This document shows positions 1-9,052 of a stretch of DNA of 64,000 nucleotides, piece after piece. The notes under the pieces are model-generated. The model was not told the DNA's origin. It worked only from the letters and a program-made list of their open reading frames with translations, and searched no databases. Made by a program: the position numbers and the translations under genes. Location: the NCBI RefSeq assembly GCF_029210495.1, contig NZ_JARGDK010000001.1, positions 342,010 to 406,009 of the forward strand. Reading direction: 5' to 3'. Source of the stretch: Pseudothioclava nitratireducens. Lineage in GTDB: Bacteria > Pseudomonadota > Alphaproteobacteria > Rhodobacterales > Rhodobacteraceae. Each line of letters begins with the position of its first letter. Position 1 is the first letter of the stretch.

Positions 1-275
1 CGACCCTCCCCGTCAGCCTTACCATGGTGCGGGCGCTGCGCGATTACGGCGCGCGCACGGGGGCCAAGATCGGCTTCAAGCCAGCGGGCGGGCTCAAGAC
101 CGCCAAGGACGCGCTCAACTGGCAAATCCTGATGAACGAGGAGCTGGGCCGCGACTGGCTGCGCCCGGACCTGTTCCGTATCGGGGCGTCGTCGCTTCTG
201 GGCGATATCGAGCGCCAACTCGAACACCATGTCACCGGACGCTATGCGTCCTCCAGCCGCCATGCACTGGCCTGA
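1..275 (+). CDS. deoC: Deoxyribose-phosphate aldolase, C-terminal part (truncated by window edge)
   Basis: The reading frame enters from the left edge (first full codon at position 3) and ends with TGA at 273-275, so only about the last 90 residues are visible. The segment GFKPAGGLKTAKDAL is the DeoC signature that carries the second active-site lysine of this class I aldolase, which splits 2-deoxyribose 5-phosphate into glyceraldehyde 3-phosphate and acetaldehyde. The next gene begins 7 bases downstream and encodes an aldehyde dehydrogenase, which fits disposal of the acetaldehyde. Identification is firm from the motif; length and start cannot be judged. Confidence 0.9.
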   Translation, partial: TLPVSLTMVRALRDYGARTGAKIGFKPAGGLKTAKDALNWQILMNEELGRDWLRPDLFRIGASSLLGDIERQLEHHVTGRYASSSRHALA

Positions 276-282
276 GGGAAAG

Positions 283-2625
283 ATGCCGACCGTGAAAGAG
301 ATCCTCGACAGCATGGATTATGGCCCCGCGCCTGAAAGCAGCGCCGAAGTCATGGGCTGGCTCGGCGCACGCGGCGCGTTCGGGCACTATATCGACGGGG
401 GCTTCACCACGCCTGCCGACACCTTCGCGACCGAGAATCCCGCGACCGGCGCGACGCTTGCGCAGATCAGTCAGGGCAGCGCCGAGGATGTCGCCCGTGC
501 GGTGGATGCCGCCCGCAAGGCACAGCCGAAATGGGCGAAGCTCTCGGGTCATCAGCGCGCGAAATACCTCTATGCGCTGGCCCGCAGCCTGCAAAAACGC
601 GCGCGCTTCCTCGCCGTGCTGGAAACCCTCGATAATGGCAAACCGATCCGCGAGAGCCGCGATGTCGATATCCCGCTCGCGATCCGGCATTTCTACCACC
701 ATGCCGGCTGGGCCGAGATGCTGGCGGACGAATTCCCCGGCCTCGCACCGCATGGCGTCTGTGGGCAGATCATCCCGTGGAACTTCCCGCTGCTGATGCT
801 CGCATGGAAGATCGCCCCCGCGCTGGCCGCCGGGAACACGGTCGTCCTCAAACCCGCCGAACAGACGCCGCTCACCGCGCTCGCCTTTGCCGAAATCTGC
901 GCCGAGATCGGCCTGCCCAAAGGCGTCGTGAACATCGTCACCGGCGACGGGCGCACGGGTGCTGCGCTCACCGCCGCGCCCGTGGACAAGATCGCCTTCA
1001 CCGGCTCGACCGAAATCGGCCGCGAGATCCGCCGTGCCACCGCTGGCAGCGGCAAGGCGCTGACGCTTGAACTCGGCGGCAAGTCGCCCTTCGTGGTCTT
1101 TGCCGATGCCGATCTCGACGCCGCCGTCGAAGGCGTCGTCGATGCGATCTGGTTCAACCAAGGCCAAGTCTGCTGCGCGGGGTCGCGCATCCTCGTGGCC
1201 GAGGCCGTCGCCAATACCTTCACCGAACGTCTGCAAACGCGGCTCTCGAAGCTCCGCGTCGGCGACCCGCTCGACAAATGCACCGATATGGGGCCGATCG
1301 TCTCGGCCACCCAACGGCAGCGCGTGGCCGCGCTGGTCAGCGCGGGCGAGGCGGCGGGCGCGACCCTTGTCCAATGCGAGGGGCAACTCCCCGCCGCGGG
1401 TCATTTCTTCGCCCCCGGTCTTTTGATCGGCGCGGACCCGGCCAACCCGGCGAGCACCGAGGAAATCTTCGGCCCCGTCGCCACGCTCACCACCTTCCGC
1501 ACCCCCGAAGAGGCCGTGCAACTGGCGAACAACACCCGCTACGGGCTGGCCGCCTCGATCTGGTCCGAAAACATCACCCTCGCCCTCGACATCGCGTCGC
1601 AGGTCAAGGCGGGGGTTATCTGGATGAACGGCACCAACCTTTTTGATGCGGGCGCAGGCTTTGGCGGCATGCGCGAGAGCGGCTTCGGGCGCGAAGGCGG
1701 GCGCGAGGGGATGCTCGCCTATCTGCGTGGGCCTTCGCCCAAACCCCGCCCCGAGGCGCAGGCAAGCTTCGACGCCGCCCCCCATCCCGGCGCGCCCGGC
1801 AAGGGCGATCCGGCCATCGACCGAACGCCCAAGCTCTATATCGGCGGCAAGCAGGCCCGGCCCGACAGCGGACAATCCTATCGCGTGACCGCCAAAGGCA
1901 CCGAGATCGGCCTCGCGCCGCTCGGGTCTCGTAAGGATATCCGCAACGCGGTCGAGGCCGCGCACAAGGCGTCCGGCTGGGGCAAAACCACCGGCCACAA
2001 CCGCGCGCAGGTGCTCTATTACCTCGCCGAGAACCTCTCCGCCCGGCAGCGCGAGTTCGAATCCCGTCTGCGCGAGATGGGCGCCAACCCGGCCGAGGCC
2101 GAAGCCACCATCGCGCGCGCTTTCTACTATGCCGCATGGGCCGACAAGTTCGACGGCGCGGTGAAATCGACCACGGGCAACATGGTGACGCTTGCGATCA
2201 ATGAACCCTTCGGGGTGATGGGCGTGGTCTGCCCCGATGACGCGCCGCTGCTGGGCTTTGCCTCGCTGGTGCTACCCGCGATTGCGATGGGCAACCGGGT
2301 CGTGGCCGTGCCCTCGGCCTCGATGCCACTGGCCGCGACCGATCTCTATCAGGTCTTCGACACCTCGGACCTGCCCGGCGGCGTGGTCAATATCGTGACC
2401 GGCCCCAAGGACGAACTGGCCAAGACCCTCGCCCAGCACGACGACGTGGCCGCAGTTTGGTATTGCGGCGAGGCCGAGGGTCGCACCATGGCCGAGGCTG
2501 AAAGCGCCGGGAACCTCAAGGCGACATGGACGATGAGCAACCGCGACTGGACCGACGCCCAAGGCCGCGATTTCCTCACCCGCGCCACGCAGGTCAAAAC
2601 GATCTGGGTGCCCTACGGCGCATAA
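283..2625 (+). CDS. Two-domain aldehyde dehydrogenase, ALDH16 type
   Basis: 780 residues, far longer than the usual ~490 of ALDHs. Residues 1 to about 490 form a full ALDH domain with general base Glu263 (LELGGKSP) and nucleophile Cys297 (GQVCCAGSR). From about 525 a second ALDH-like half follows (KLYIGGKQ onward) that keeps the fold signature but has no recognisable GQxC nucleophile segment, so it is probably structural. This arrangement is that of the ALDH16 family, whose bacterial members keep the cysteine. The ATG at 283 is preferred over 229 because GAGGGA lies just before it and it clears deoC. Placement after deoC suggests oxidation of acetaldehyde from deoxyribose catabolism; the substrate is inferred. 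Confidence 0.85.
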   Translation: MPTVKEILDSMDYGPAPESSAEVMGWLGARGAFGHYIDGGFTTPADTFATENPATGATLAQISQGSAEDVARAVDAARKAQPKWAKLSGHQRAKYLYALARSLQKRARFLAVLETLDNGKPIRESRDVDIPLAIRHFYHHAGWAEMLADEFPGLAPHGVCGQIIPWNFPLLMLAWKIAPALAAGNTVVLKPAEQTPLTALAFAEICAEIGLPKGVVNIVTGDGRTGAALTAAPVDKIAFTGSTEIGREIRRATAGSGKALTLELGGKSPFVVFADADLDAAVEGVVDAIWFNQGQVCCAGSRILVAEAVANTFTERLQTRLSKLRVGDPLDKCTDMGPIVSATQRQRVAALVSAGEAAGATLVQCEGQLPAAGHFFAPGLLIGADPANPASTEEIFGPVATLTTFRTPEEAVQLANNTRYGLAASIWSENITLALDIASQVKAGVIWMNGTNLFDAGAGFGGMRESGFGREGGREGMLAYLRGPSPKPRPEAQASFDAAPHPGAPGKGDPAIDRTPKLYIGGKQARPDSGQSYRVTAKGTEIGLAPLGSRKDIRNAVEAAHKASGWGKTTGHNRAQVLYYLAENLSARQREFESRLREMGANPAEAEATIARAFYYAAWADKFDGAVKSTTGNMVTLAINEPFGVMGVVCPDDAPLLGFASLVLPAIAMGNRVVAVPSASMPLAATDLYQVFDTSDLPGGVVNIVTGPKDELAKTLAQHDDVAAVWYCGEAEGRTMAEAESAGNLKATWTMSNRDWTDAQGRDFLTRATQVKTIWVPYGA

Positions 2626-2629
2626 AGCA

Positions 2630-2654
2630 GCACGCCGCTAGCTACGCGGCGTGC
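2630..2654. terminator. Hairpin between convergent genes
   Basis: A perfect 9-bp stem GCACGCCGC / GCGGCGTGC with a 7-base loop lies between the ALDH16 stop and the 3' end of the minus-strand operon, overlapping the latter's stop codon. There is no strong T-run on either side, so it may act as a weak or factor-assisted bidirectional terminator or as an mRNA 3'-end stabiliser. Confidence 0.5.
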
Positions 2655-3192
2655 AATACTCCTTCACATAGGTCTCGTAGTCCTGAACGAGCCCCGCGAC
2701 TTTCGGCTCAAGCTCTGGCCCCTCGAAGGCAAAGATAAATTCGTCCCGCCATTCGTAGTAATGGGTCGTGCCATCGTTGCGCGGAGAGGGCTGTGTCTCG
2801 CCCGATGGCGGGCGCAGGATCGAGCGCTCTTGCCGGACCCGAGCCCCCTCGCGCATCTCGAACCCGATGATCGCGAAGCCATGGCCCTCCGGCCCCTTTG
2901 CCAGCGGCGAATAGGCGTATTTCATCCCCGGCCGCAGCTTGTCCTCGCGCGGGCTGGCATCGGCCATGTCGAACTGAAACACGGTCCACAGCACCCAGCC
3001 CTGCTCGGGCAGATCGCGCCAGCGATAGGTCGTCATCTGGCAGCCCTCGACCTCGGCCTCCAGACGCTCATCCTGATAGGCATGCTTCACGCCCGCCTCG
3101 ATGGCGCGCGCCAGATCCTCTTGCGGACCCGCCAGCGCGGACCCGCCGCCGACCCCCATCAGCGCGGCGGCCACCCAAAATACCGCTTTCAT
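2638..3192 (-). CDS. Exported protein of unknown function (operon end)
   Basis: 184 residues beginning MKAVFWVAAALMGVGGGSALAGP, a typical Sec signal peptide with a cleavage site near AxA at about 20. The start at 3192 is chosen because it overlaps the stop of the upstream gene as ATGA and gives the signal peptide directly. The mature part is soluble, with several Trp/Tyr residues and two cysteines (EGCQ, EYCTPRS) that could form a disulfide. I recognise no family. It is the last gene of an eight-gene operon, so it may be the periplasmic partner of the membrane proteins encoded just upstream. Confidence 0.8.
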   Translation of the reverse strand: MKAVFWVAAALMGVGGGSALAGPQEDLARAIEAGVKHAYQDERLEAEVEGCQMTTYRWRDLPEQGWVLWTVFQFDMADASPREDKLRPGMKYAYSPLAKGPEGHGFAIIGFEMREGARVRQERSILRPPSGETQPSPRNDGTTHYYEWRDEFIFAFEGPELEPKVAGLVQDYETYVKEYCTPRS

Positions 3193-3863
3193 TTCCGGGG
3201 TTTCCCCTTCCACGTGCCAAGCCAGCCCTTGAACCGGCCCCAGACGCCCCGCACCTCGTCGCCCGCCGCGTCAGCCCGGCTTTCGACCTCGTCCCAAGCC
3301 TCGCCCATATCCTCCAGAACCGGGTCGATGGAGCGTTCCTTGAACTGGCGCAGCATGGCGCGGATGGTCAGAATGATGACCAGCAGGATCACCAGCAGGA
3401 TGATGTTCACCCACGGGATGATCGTCACATCCGGCCCCTCGACCTCACGGATGCCAATCGCGTTCGGGAAAATCGAGAACAACTCCGAGCGCCAGCCGTA
3501 ATGCGTCACCACCGCCCAGACCGGCGCCTCGCGCGAGGAGCGCAGGTCATCCGCCTCGGTCTGAAGGCTCGCCGTGTCGAACTTGAAATAGGGCGGCCAG
3601 CCCCAGCCGGTATCCTCGTTGCGATAGACCATCGGATCGCCATTCGCGCGCACCGTCTGGATGAACTGCACGTCGCGGTTCACCAGCGTGCCCGACTGAT
3701 CGTCCGGCGAGGACCAGAAGATCCGCGTCCAGTCGCCCAGATCCTGCCGCTCCTGATACGTGCCGACGACGCGCACGATGTCATGCTGGGGCAGCGTGTA
3801 ATGCAGGAAGCTGCCCACGATGAGCACGATCAGCGCCAGAAAACCCCATTTCACATATCTCAT
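3189..3863 (-). CDS. DUF1523 family membrane protein
   Basis: 224 residues. One N-terminal transmembrane segment (about 7-25), a large Trp/Asp-rich extracytoplasmic region (about 30-145), a second very hydrophobic segment (about 148-168, runs of I/L/V), then a charged cytoplasmic tail of about 55 residues with acidic and basic helices. The features match the DUF1523 family as I know it from Rhodobacteraceae; function is unknown. GAGG precedes the ATG, and the stop overlaps the next start by 4 bases. Context suggests it anchors or senses for the AAA+ ATPase module of this operon, which is inference. Confidence 0.8.
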   Translation of the reverse strand: MRYVKWGFLALIVLIVGSFLHYTLPQHDIVRVVGTYQERQDLGDWTRIFWSSPDDQSGTLVNRDVQFIQTVRANGDPMVYRNEDTGWGWPPYFKFDTASLQTEADDLRSSREAPVWAVVTHYGWRSELFSIFPNAIGIREVEGPDVTIIPWVNIILLVILLVIILTIRAMLRQFKERSIDPVLEDMGEAWDEVESRADAAGDEVRGVWGRFKGWLGTWKGKPRK

Positions 3864-3870
3864 GACAGCC

Positions 3871-4152
3871 TCACGAACTGAAATTCATCACATAGAGCAG
3901 AATACCGAACAGACAGATCGGCACGATCACCACAAGCCAGATCAGCTTGCGCCTCAGGCTGCCCTCATAAGCGGCCAGCCCATCCTCGACAAAGGCCTCG
4001 CGCGGGCCGGGTTGCTGCCCCTCCGCAACCGCCTTGTCCCAGTCCTTCTCCAGCGCCTCGCGGCGCAGCGAACGCATGTAGATCAGCATCAGCCAATAGG
4101 CGAGCGTCAGCCCGATCAGCCCCACGATCATCAGCCGCGCAAACCCGATCAT
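3871..4152 (-). CDS. Small membrane protein, unknown function
   Basis: 93 residues with two transmembrane helices (about 3-24 and 66-86) separated by a charged loop of about 40 residues rich in Arg, Lys and Glu, so both ends probably face the same side. Start 4152 is used because ATG overlaps the stop of the upstream DUF6638 gene (ATGA) and removes an unlikely polar extension. No family recognised. It lies 7 bases upstream of the DUF1523 gene and is clearly co-transcribed with it. Confidence 0.75.
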   Translation of the reverse strand: MIGFARLMIVGLIGLTLAYWLMLIYMRSLRREALEKDWDKAVAEGQQPGPREAFVEDGLAAYEGSLRRKLIWLVVIVPICLFGILLYVMNFSS

Positions 4153-5522
4153 CGCTGCCCCCCGATCCGGCCCCACGGGCCCACGATATCCACCACATCG
4201 CGCGACGGCTTCACCTGACGCGCGGGCCGCCCGCCCGCCTCGGCGGCTTCCATCGACGGTTCGGGGCCAAACAGCGCCTCGCGCGTGCCCGCCTTGTCGA
4301 TCTGATATTCGCGCTCAAGGAAGTCCGCGACATAGGCGCGCTTGGCATCGGGCCAGGTCGCGTAAAGCCGGTAGAACAGCTCCTTGTGACAGATAAAAAG
4401 CTGGCGCACATCGAGCGGGCTCAACTCTGCCAGAAGCATGTTCACAAGGTCCTTCTGCGGCGTCTGCGCGGCGCGCAGCGTGTAGAAGTAAGCCGGGTGG
4501 CGGCTGTCGATCCGGGGCCACGGCCCGCCCGCCTCTTTCCAGCGCAACAGCGCCGCAAGCGCGTGGAACTCGGCAGGCAGCCGCTCGCCCAGACGCTGCG
4601 CCACCATCCGCAGGTCGCGCCGCGTGCCCGCACCGGTCTCAAGACCCAGTTCCGCCGCCGCCTCGACCAGAATGAAATCCATCTTCTGACGCAGGATCGC
4701 ACCCACATCAGCCCCGCCCGCGCTCACGATCGGCTCGACCAGCCCGTTCAACTCAAGGAATTTCGCAATCTCGTTGCGCTGCGTGCCGCTGAACACATAG
4801 CGGATCGGCAACGCACCCAGCACCTCGCGCTCGCCCATGCAGATCGCCGCCGGATGCGGCACCGAGCGGAACAGATAGACCCCGCCGAAATGCGCGGTCC
4901 AGAAATCCTCGGTCTCGAACCGGGTCGAGCGCAGCGTGACCGGGTTGCGCGTCACATCGCCCGTGCGCTTGGCCAGCGAAATCATGTCCGCGATCAGCAC
5001 ATCGTCGAACCACGCGTCCGGCTCTGCGCGGAACCGCTCGATCAGCCCCGTGAGCTTCTCCGACTCCGCCACATGATTGCCGGTCGTATCGGCCACCACC
5101 ACCATCCGGTGAATGTCAAAGAGCCGCCGTGGATCGCTCAGGTCATAGACCGTGTCCTCCAGCTCTCCGGCCACCGCATCGCGCGCCGTGAGGCTGAAAA
5201 GCTGCGCCTCATTGGCCTCGATGAACGCGCGCAGGATCGCCCGCTCCATCGAGAATTTCGCGTTGAGCAGCGGGCTGTTCTTCTGCTCGGTCGAGAGCAG
5301 GATGAACTGCCGGTTCACGCCATTGGGGTTGAGATAGAGATGATCGCCCAACTCGTCGCCGATCTCGGGGCTATAGCCCGAAATGTCGATATGGAACTCC
5401 GTCTGCGCGGTCCGGGGCTTGCCAAGATGCGCCAGCGCCCGGTTATAGCGTTCGACCAGCGCGGGCGCATCCACCCGCACCAGATTGCCGAACATCAGTC
5501 CCTTTTCGATCAGGCGTTTCAT
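4149..5522 (-). CDS. DUF6638-type cytoplasmic protein
   Basis: 457 residues, no signal peptide or membrane segment. The N-terminal third includes FHIDISGYSPEIGDELGDHL and a segment on asparagine-containing coils; the middle has YVFSGTQRNEIAKFLELN and a helical C-terminal part ending in a polar, basic tail. I associate it with the Rhodobacterales family DUF6638 from memory, without certainty; no catalytic motif is evident to me. A GGGACG ribosome site precedes the ATG. It is embedded in the operon between a small membrane protein and the next small membrane protein (9 bases from its upstream neighbour), so a role with the AAA+ ATPase is likely but not shown. Confidence 0.7.
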   Translation of the reverse strand: MKRLIEKGLMFGNLVRVDAPALVERYNRALAHLGKPRTAQTEFHIDISGYSPEIGDELGDHLYLNPNGVNRQFILLSTEQKNSPLLNAKFSMERAILRAFIEANEAQLFSLTARDAVAGELEDTVYDLSDPRRLFDIHRMVVVADTTGNHVAESEKLTGLIERFRAEPDAWFDDVLIADMISLAKRTGDVTRNPVTLRSTRFETEDFWTAHFGGVYLFRSVPHPAAICMGEREVLGALPIRYVFSGTQRNEIAKFLELNGLVEPIVSAGGADVGAILRQKMDFILVEAAAELGLETGAGTRRDLRMVAQRLGERLPAEFHALAALLRWKEAGGPWPRIDSRHPAYFYTLRAAQTPQKDLVNMLLAELSPLDVRQLFICHKELFYRLYATWPDAKRAYVADFLEREYQIDKAGTREALFGPEPSMEAAEAGGRPARQVKPSRDVVDIVGPWGRIGGQR

Positions 5523-5531
5523 CGCGTCCCG

Positions 5532-5840
5532 TTACGCCCCTTTCTTCTTCTCAGCCCAGACCCGGCCCAGCTTGGCCAGCACCGAGAACACCAGCACCGG
5601 CACGAAGGACAGGATATAGATCGCTCCGAACACTTCCCGCGGGGTGTTGCCGCCCCGGCACTCGCCCTGCCCGAAGAAGTCGAGCATGAACCCCAGCCCG
5701 CAATTCGTCGCCGCCCCGTAAAAGGCGGGCACCAGAACGCCCAGCGGGATCACCACCAGCATCTTGCCCCAGCTGTTCTTCGACAACCAGAACCCGATCA
5801 GCAGGCAGATGATAAGCAGAAAGGCCAAAAAGGAATTCAT
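5532..5840 (-). CDS. Small integral membrane protein, unknown function
   Basis: 102 residues, mostly hydrophobic: a first helix at about 3-19, a second at about 27-45 and a third at about 72-90, ending in a basic tail (AKLGRVWAEKKKGA). Two cysteines, in TNCGLG and GECRGG, flank the middle and may form a disulfide. ATG overlaps the stop of the AAA+ ATPase gene by 4 bases, so translation is probably coupled. No family recognised. Confidence 0.75.
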   Translation of the reverse strand: MNSFLAFLLIICLLIGFWLSKNSWGKMLVVIPLGVLVPAFYGAATNCGLGFMLDFFGQGECRGGNTPREVFGAIYILSFVPVLVFSVLAKLGRVWAEKKKGA

Positions 5841-7789
5841 GTCTTGCTCTCCAGATAGCGCCGCCGGGCTTCCTCGGTGCGGCCCATGTCGCGCACCATG
5901 CCCTCGATCGCGGCCTCGTCGGATTTGTCCGCGTAGCGGAACTCGCTGTCGGCATAGCGGTTGATCTCCTGAATGACCATCTCGACCGTGATCGGGCGGC
6001 GCAGCTCCGAGATCATCGCGGCCTTCTCGTCATAGGGTTTGAACAGGAACAGATCCGGGTTCTCCATCCACTCATCGGGCAGCTCGAAATCCATCGCGCG
6101 CACCTTCACCGCGTCCGTAATGTTCTTGATCGCGCGCCCCGTGAAGCGCTCATCCGCCTCCTGGATCGCCTTGAGATAGGCGCCGAGCCTGGCGATCGTA
6201 TCAAGCGGCCCGACACGCTCCTGCACCGCGTCAAAGACCCGGATCAGCCCACCCTCCTGCGGGCGGTTATGCCCCTCGAAGCTCTTGGCGACCGCGCGCT
6301 GGATCTGCTGCGCGGCGTATAGCTCGTGATCGCCCAGCGGGATGTCGTGCTTCTTGCCCAAGAGCAGCGCGAGGATGTCGATGTAATCCTCGCGGCTCTG
6401 CGGCCCGTCCACGAGGAACCGCGCCCCCGCCCGCTGACGCAGCGCATCGTCCACATTCTCCGGGTAGTTCGAGAACATCCCAAAGGTGCAGTTCCCGCGC
6501 ACCACCGTATTCGCGCCCGCAAAGGCCTCCATGAAGACCGCCGTCACCTCCTGCTGCCCCGCCGAGGACTGCCGGTCGCCGCGCTTGCCCGCGATCTGGT
6601 CGATATCGTCAATCGTGCCAAACCCGATCACACCCGGATCAAGCACATTCTGGATAAACGCCTTGGCGTTCTGCCCCGACTTGCCCTGATAGCTGTCGAT
6701 ATTGTCGATGCCGAAATTCTGGTAGCGGAACGGATAGCCCGCGACCTGACAATAGTCGTTTAACAGCCCCGCCATCATCTGGATCAGCGTGGTCTTGCCG
6801 GTACCGGGCTTGCCGTCGCCCATGAAAGTAAAAATGAACCCGCCCAGTTCCGCGAACGGGTTCAGCTTGCGCTCGAAGTCATAGGCCATGAGCATCTTGG
6901 CCAGCCGCATCGCCTGATATTTGGCGATATGGTTGCCGACCACCTCATGGGGCTTCTTGAACTGCATCGTCAGCGTCGTGCCGCGCGCCTTGCGGGCGGG
7001 CGCAAAGCCCGCGATTGGCAGGTCATCCGCCTCGACACGCCACGCCGCGCCAGTGAACGCCCCGATCCGCGGCGCCGCCTCGCCCCGCAGCCGGACCTTG
7101 TCCATCAGCGCCTCGGCATAGGCCAGAACCACCGCCACCAGCGTCTCGTCACTATCCGCCAAAAGCGCCACGTCCTGATCGAGTTCCCACAGCGCGCCAT
7201 GCAACGCAAGGATCGGATTGTCGGTCAGAACCTCCTCGACCTCACCGATCTCGACCGAGACCTCACCCGCATGAGGCGCCAGCAAGAACGCCGTCGCATT
7301 GCCGAAAACAGACAGCACCGCCAACGCCTCGGCACTCAGCAACTCGCCGAATTCCGCGCGCTTCATATCGGGCAGACGCCCCTCCAGATTGGCGCGCTTC
7401 AACTCGACCAGCCCGGTCGCCTCCGCCACCGCCTCGCCCACCGCCAGCGCAATCGCAATCGCGCGCCGCAGGCTTTGCAACACCACCGCCTGCGCAGGCG
7501 TCGGCAGATCGTCCGCGCCCACCGCCTCGATCCGGTCGGCCAGCCGCACCCCCTCGGGCCGTGCGGTCGAACGTGTCACCAGCCCCGGCGTGGTCGAGCG
7601 GAACCGCCGCCCCGTCGCCGTCACACCGCCTGTGCTCACACCGGGCGAGCGCTCCTTCGGCGGCTCCACCGCCTGTGCCTTGGCCAGACGCGGCGCATGA
7701 TCCACCCCCGACAGCATCCCCGCGGCCGCCGCGTAATGCGCCCGGATCGCCTCTTCCCGCAATTCCATCTCGTCGCGCGGTGCACTCAT
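5837..7789 (-). CDS. AAA+ ATPase of unknown role
   Basis: 650 residues. The first ~290 residues are a unique helical region with no motif I know. The AAA+ core follows: Walker A GKPGTGKTT at about 326-334, Walker B-like FGTIDDIDQIAG at about 390-402, then SNYPENVDDALRQRAGARF at about 440-460, which looks like a sensor 1/arginine-finger segment. It therefore should be an oligomeric ATP-driven remodeller, loosely MoxR- or classic-AAA-like. Ribosome site GAAGG precedes the ATG. It sits after a predicted coiled-coil protein and an unknown protein, and before membrane proteins whose genes overlap it. Substrate unknown. Confidence 0.85.
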   Translation of the reverse strand: MSAPRDEMELREEAIRAHYAAAAGMLSGVDHAPRLAKAQAVEPPKERSPGVSTGGVTATGRRFRSTTPGLVTRSTARPEGVRLADRIEAVGADDLPTPAQAVVLQSLRRAIAIALAVGEAVAEATGLVELKRANLEGRLPDMKRAEFGELLSAEALAVLSVFGNATAFLLAPHAGEVSVEIGEVEEVLTDNPILALHGALWELDQDVALLADSDETLVAVVLAYAEALMDKVRLRGEAAPRIGAFTGAAWRVEADDLPIAGFAPARKARGTTLTMQFKKPHEVVGNHIAKYQAMRLAKMLMAYDFERKLNPFAELGGFIFTFMGDGKPGTGKTTLIQMMAGLLNDYCQVAGYPFRYQNFGIDNIDSYQGKSGQNAKAFIQNVLDPGVIGFGTIDDIDQIAGKRGDRQSSAGQQEVTAVFMEAFAGANTVVRGNCTFGMFSNYPENVDDALRQRAGARFLVDGPQSREDYIDILALLLGKKHDIPLGDHELYAAQQIQRAVAKSFEGHNRPQEGGLIRVFDAVQERVGPLDTIARLGAYLKAIQEADERFTGRAIKNITDAVKVRAMDFELPDEWMENPDLFLFKPYDEKAAMISELRRPITVEMVIQEINRYADSEFRYADKSDEAAIEGMVRDMGRTEEARRRYLESKT

Positions 7790-7831
7790 CCGCCTTCACC
7801 CTTTCATCAAACGCCCAAACCTCTCGCGCGT

Positions 7832-7852
7832 CCGGGGGCAGACAGCCCCCGG
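7832..7852. other. Hairpin inside the AAA+ operon
   Basis: A perfect 7-bp GC stem (CCGGGGG / CCCCCGG, loop CAGACAG) lies in the 75-base gap between the 7865-9001 gene and the AAA+ gene. No T-run follows it on the minus strand, so a full terminator is unlikely; partial attenuation or an RNA processing/stability element would adjust expression of downstream genes. Confidence 0.45.
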
Positions 7853-7864
7853 CGCACCGGGCGC

Positions 7865-9001
7865 CTATCCGTAAACCATCACCCGCTCATGCGCGCCGAC
7901 CACGAATTTGCGCACATCCCTGAAACCGGCCGGGTCCTTTTCCGCCAACACCTGAAACGGGCGCTGCGGCAGGATGATCGCACGGCTCATCCGCGTGGCC
8001 CCGGTCTCCGCCGCCCGTGCGCCCAGCGGGTCGAGGTCGAACACCTCCCGCTCGGTCGCACTGAACCAGCCCTTCTCCATCTCGACACGGGTGCTTTCCA
8101 GCTCCTCGACGGTCCATGCGAGCGCCCAATCCTCGCCCACCGGCGCCTTCGCCTCGTCAAGCACCTCGCGGATCGGCCCGGTCTGAAGCGTGAACGCGTT
8201 GGAATACATCGGCCCCAGATGGATGCGCCGCAGCCGTTTCGGATGCAGATCGTCGAAATCCGTATCGAACCCCTTGCCAATAGTAATGAGCTTCAGCCCC
8301 CCCACCGACTGCGCCATCAGATGCGCCTTGACCCGCTCCCAGCGCCCCTCGTCGCGCGGCAGCGCGCGGCGCCCGCTGTCTTCCAGCTCCATGATATAGA
8401 CCACGGGCACGTTGAGTTGCGTGTCGTAGATCGCCCAATGGATCACAAAGCGCCGCCGCTCTCCCATCTCCGGCCCCGGCAGCGCCACCGGATGCATCTG
8501 CGCCCAGAACAGCCGCTGCGGATCATGCGCCAGCGCCTCGTAATAGAGCCGCTGACTCATCGCATATTGCAGGTCCGTCGGAATCTCGCGCGCGCCGACG
8601 ATCTGGCGCACCATCTGATCGCGCAGCTCGTCCGCGCTCGCCATGCCGGCCAGATGCTGATGCGCCTGCGCCGCGTCATTCGCCATCGAGACCAGCTCCT
8701 GATAGATCGGAAAGCCGCTCTCATGGAGGTCAATCGTCAGGTGCCGCCGCGCAGGGCCAACAACCCGGCCCGAAACCAGATACTTCATCGACAGTGCCTT
8801 GAAGCTCCCGGCGATGGCGTTGAAATAGCCCATCAGGATGCCCGCATCGCTGGAACTCAGCGCGCGGTCCATCTCCATCTCCTGCGCCACATGGCCAAGG
8901 ATCCGCGTGATCCGCTCGAACTTGGCGAAGTAACGCCGCGCCGCCAGATCGTCCTTGATCGCATGATGGTCCTTGGTCAGATCGACCTTGGCGTCACTCA
9001 T
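7865..9001 (-). CDS. Conserved-looking cytoplasmic protein, unknown function
   Basis: 378 residues, no signal peptide or membrane helix. The N-terminal part is helical (residues 1-140, with MEMDRALSSSDAGILMGYFNAIAG); the central part has beta-like segments (RRFVIHWAIYDTQLNVPVVYIMELED) and the C-terminus ends KFVVGAHERVMVYG. No catalytic motif recognised. A clear AAGGACG ribosome site precedes the ATG. It is gene 2 of the minus operon, 51 bases after the coiled-coil gene and 75 before the AAA+ ATPase, so it may be an adaptor or substrate for that ATPase; this is inference only. Confidence 0.7.
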   Translation of the reverse strand: MSDAKVDLTKDHHAIKDDLAARRYFAKFERITRILGHVAQEMEMDRALSSSDAGILMGYFNAIAGSFKALSMKYLVSGRVVGPARRHLTIDLHESGFPIYQELVSMANDAAQAHQHLAGMASADELRDQMVRQIVGAREIPTDLQYAMSQRLYYEALAHDPQRLFWAQMHPVALPGPEMGERRRFVIHWAIYDTQLNVPVVYIMELEDSGRRALPRDEGRWERVKAHLMAQSVGGLKLITIGKGFDTDFDDLHPKRLRRIHLGPMYSNAFTLQTGPIREVLDEAKAPVGEDWALAWTVEELESTRVEMEKGWFSATEREVFDLDPLGARAAETGATRMSRAIILPQRPFQVLAEKDPAGFRDVRKFVVGAHERVMVYG

Positions 9002-9052
9002 CGGCCCGTCCTTTCAGCCCGGAACCGGGGCGCACCGCCGCGCCCCGCCCCG

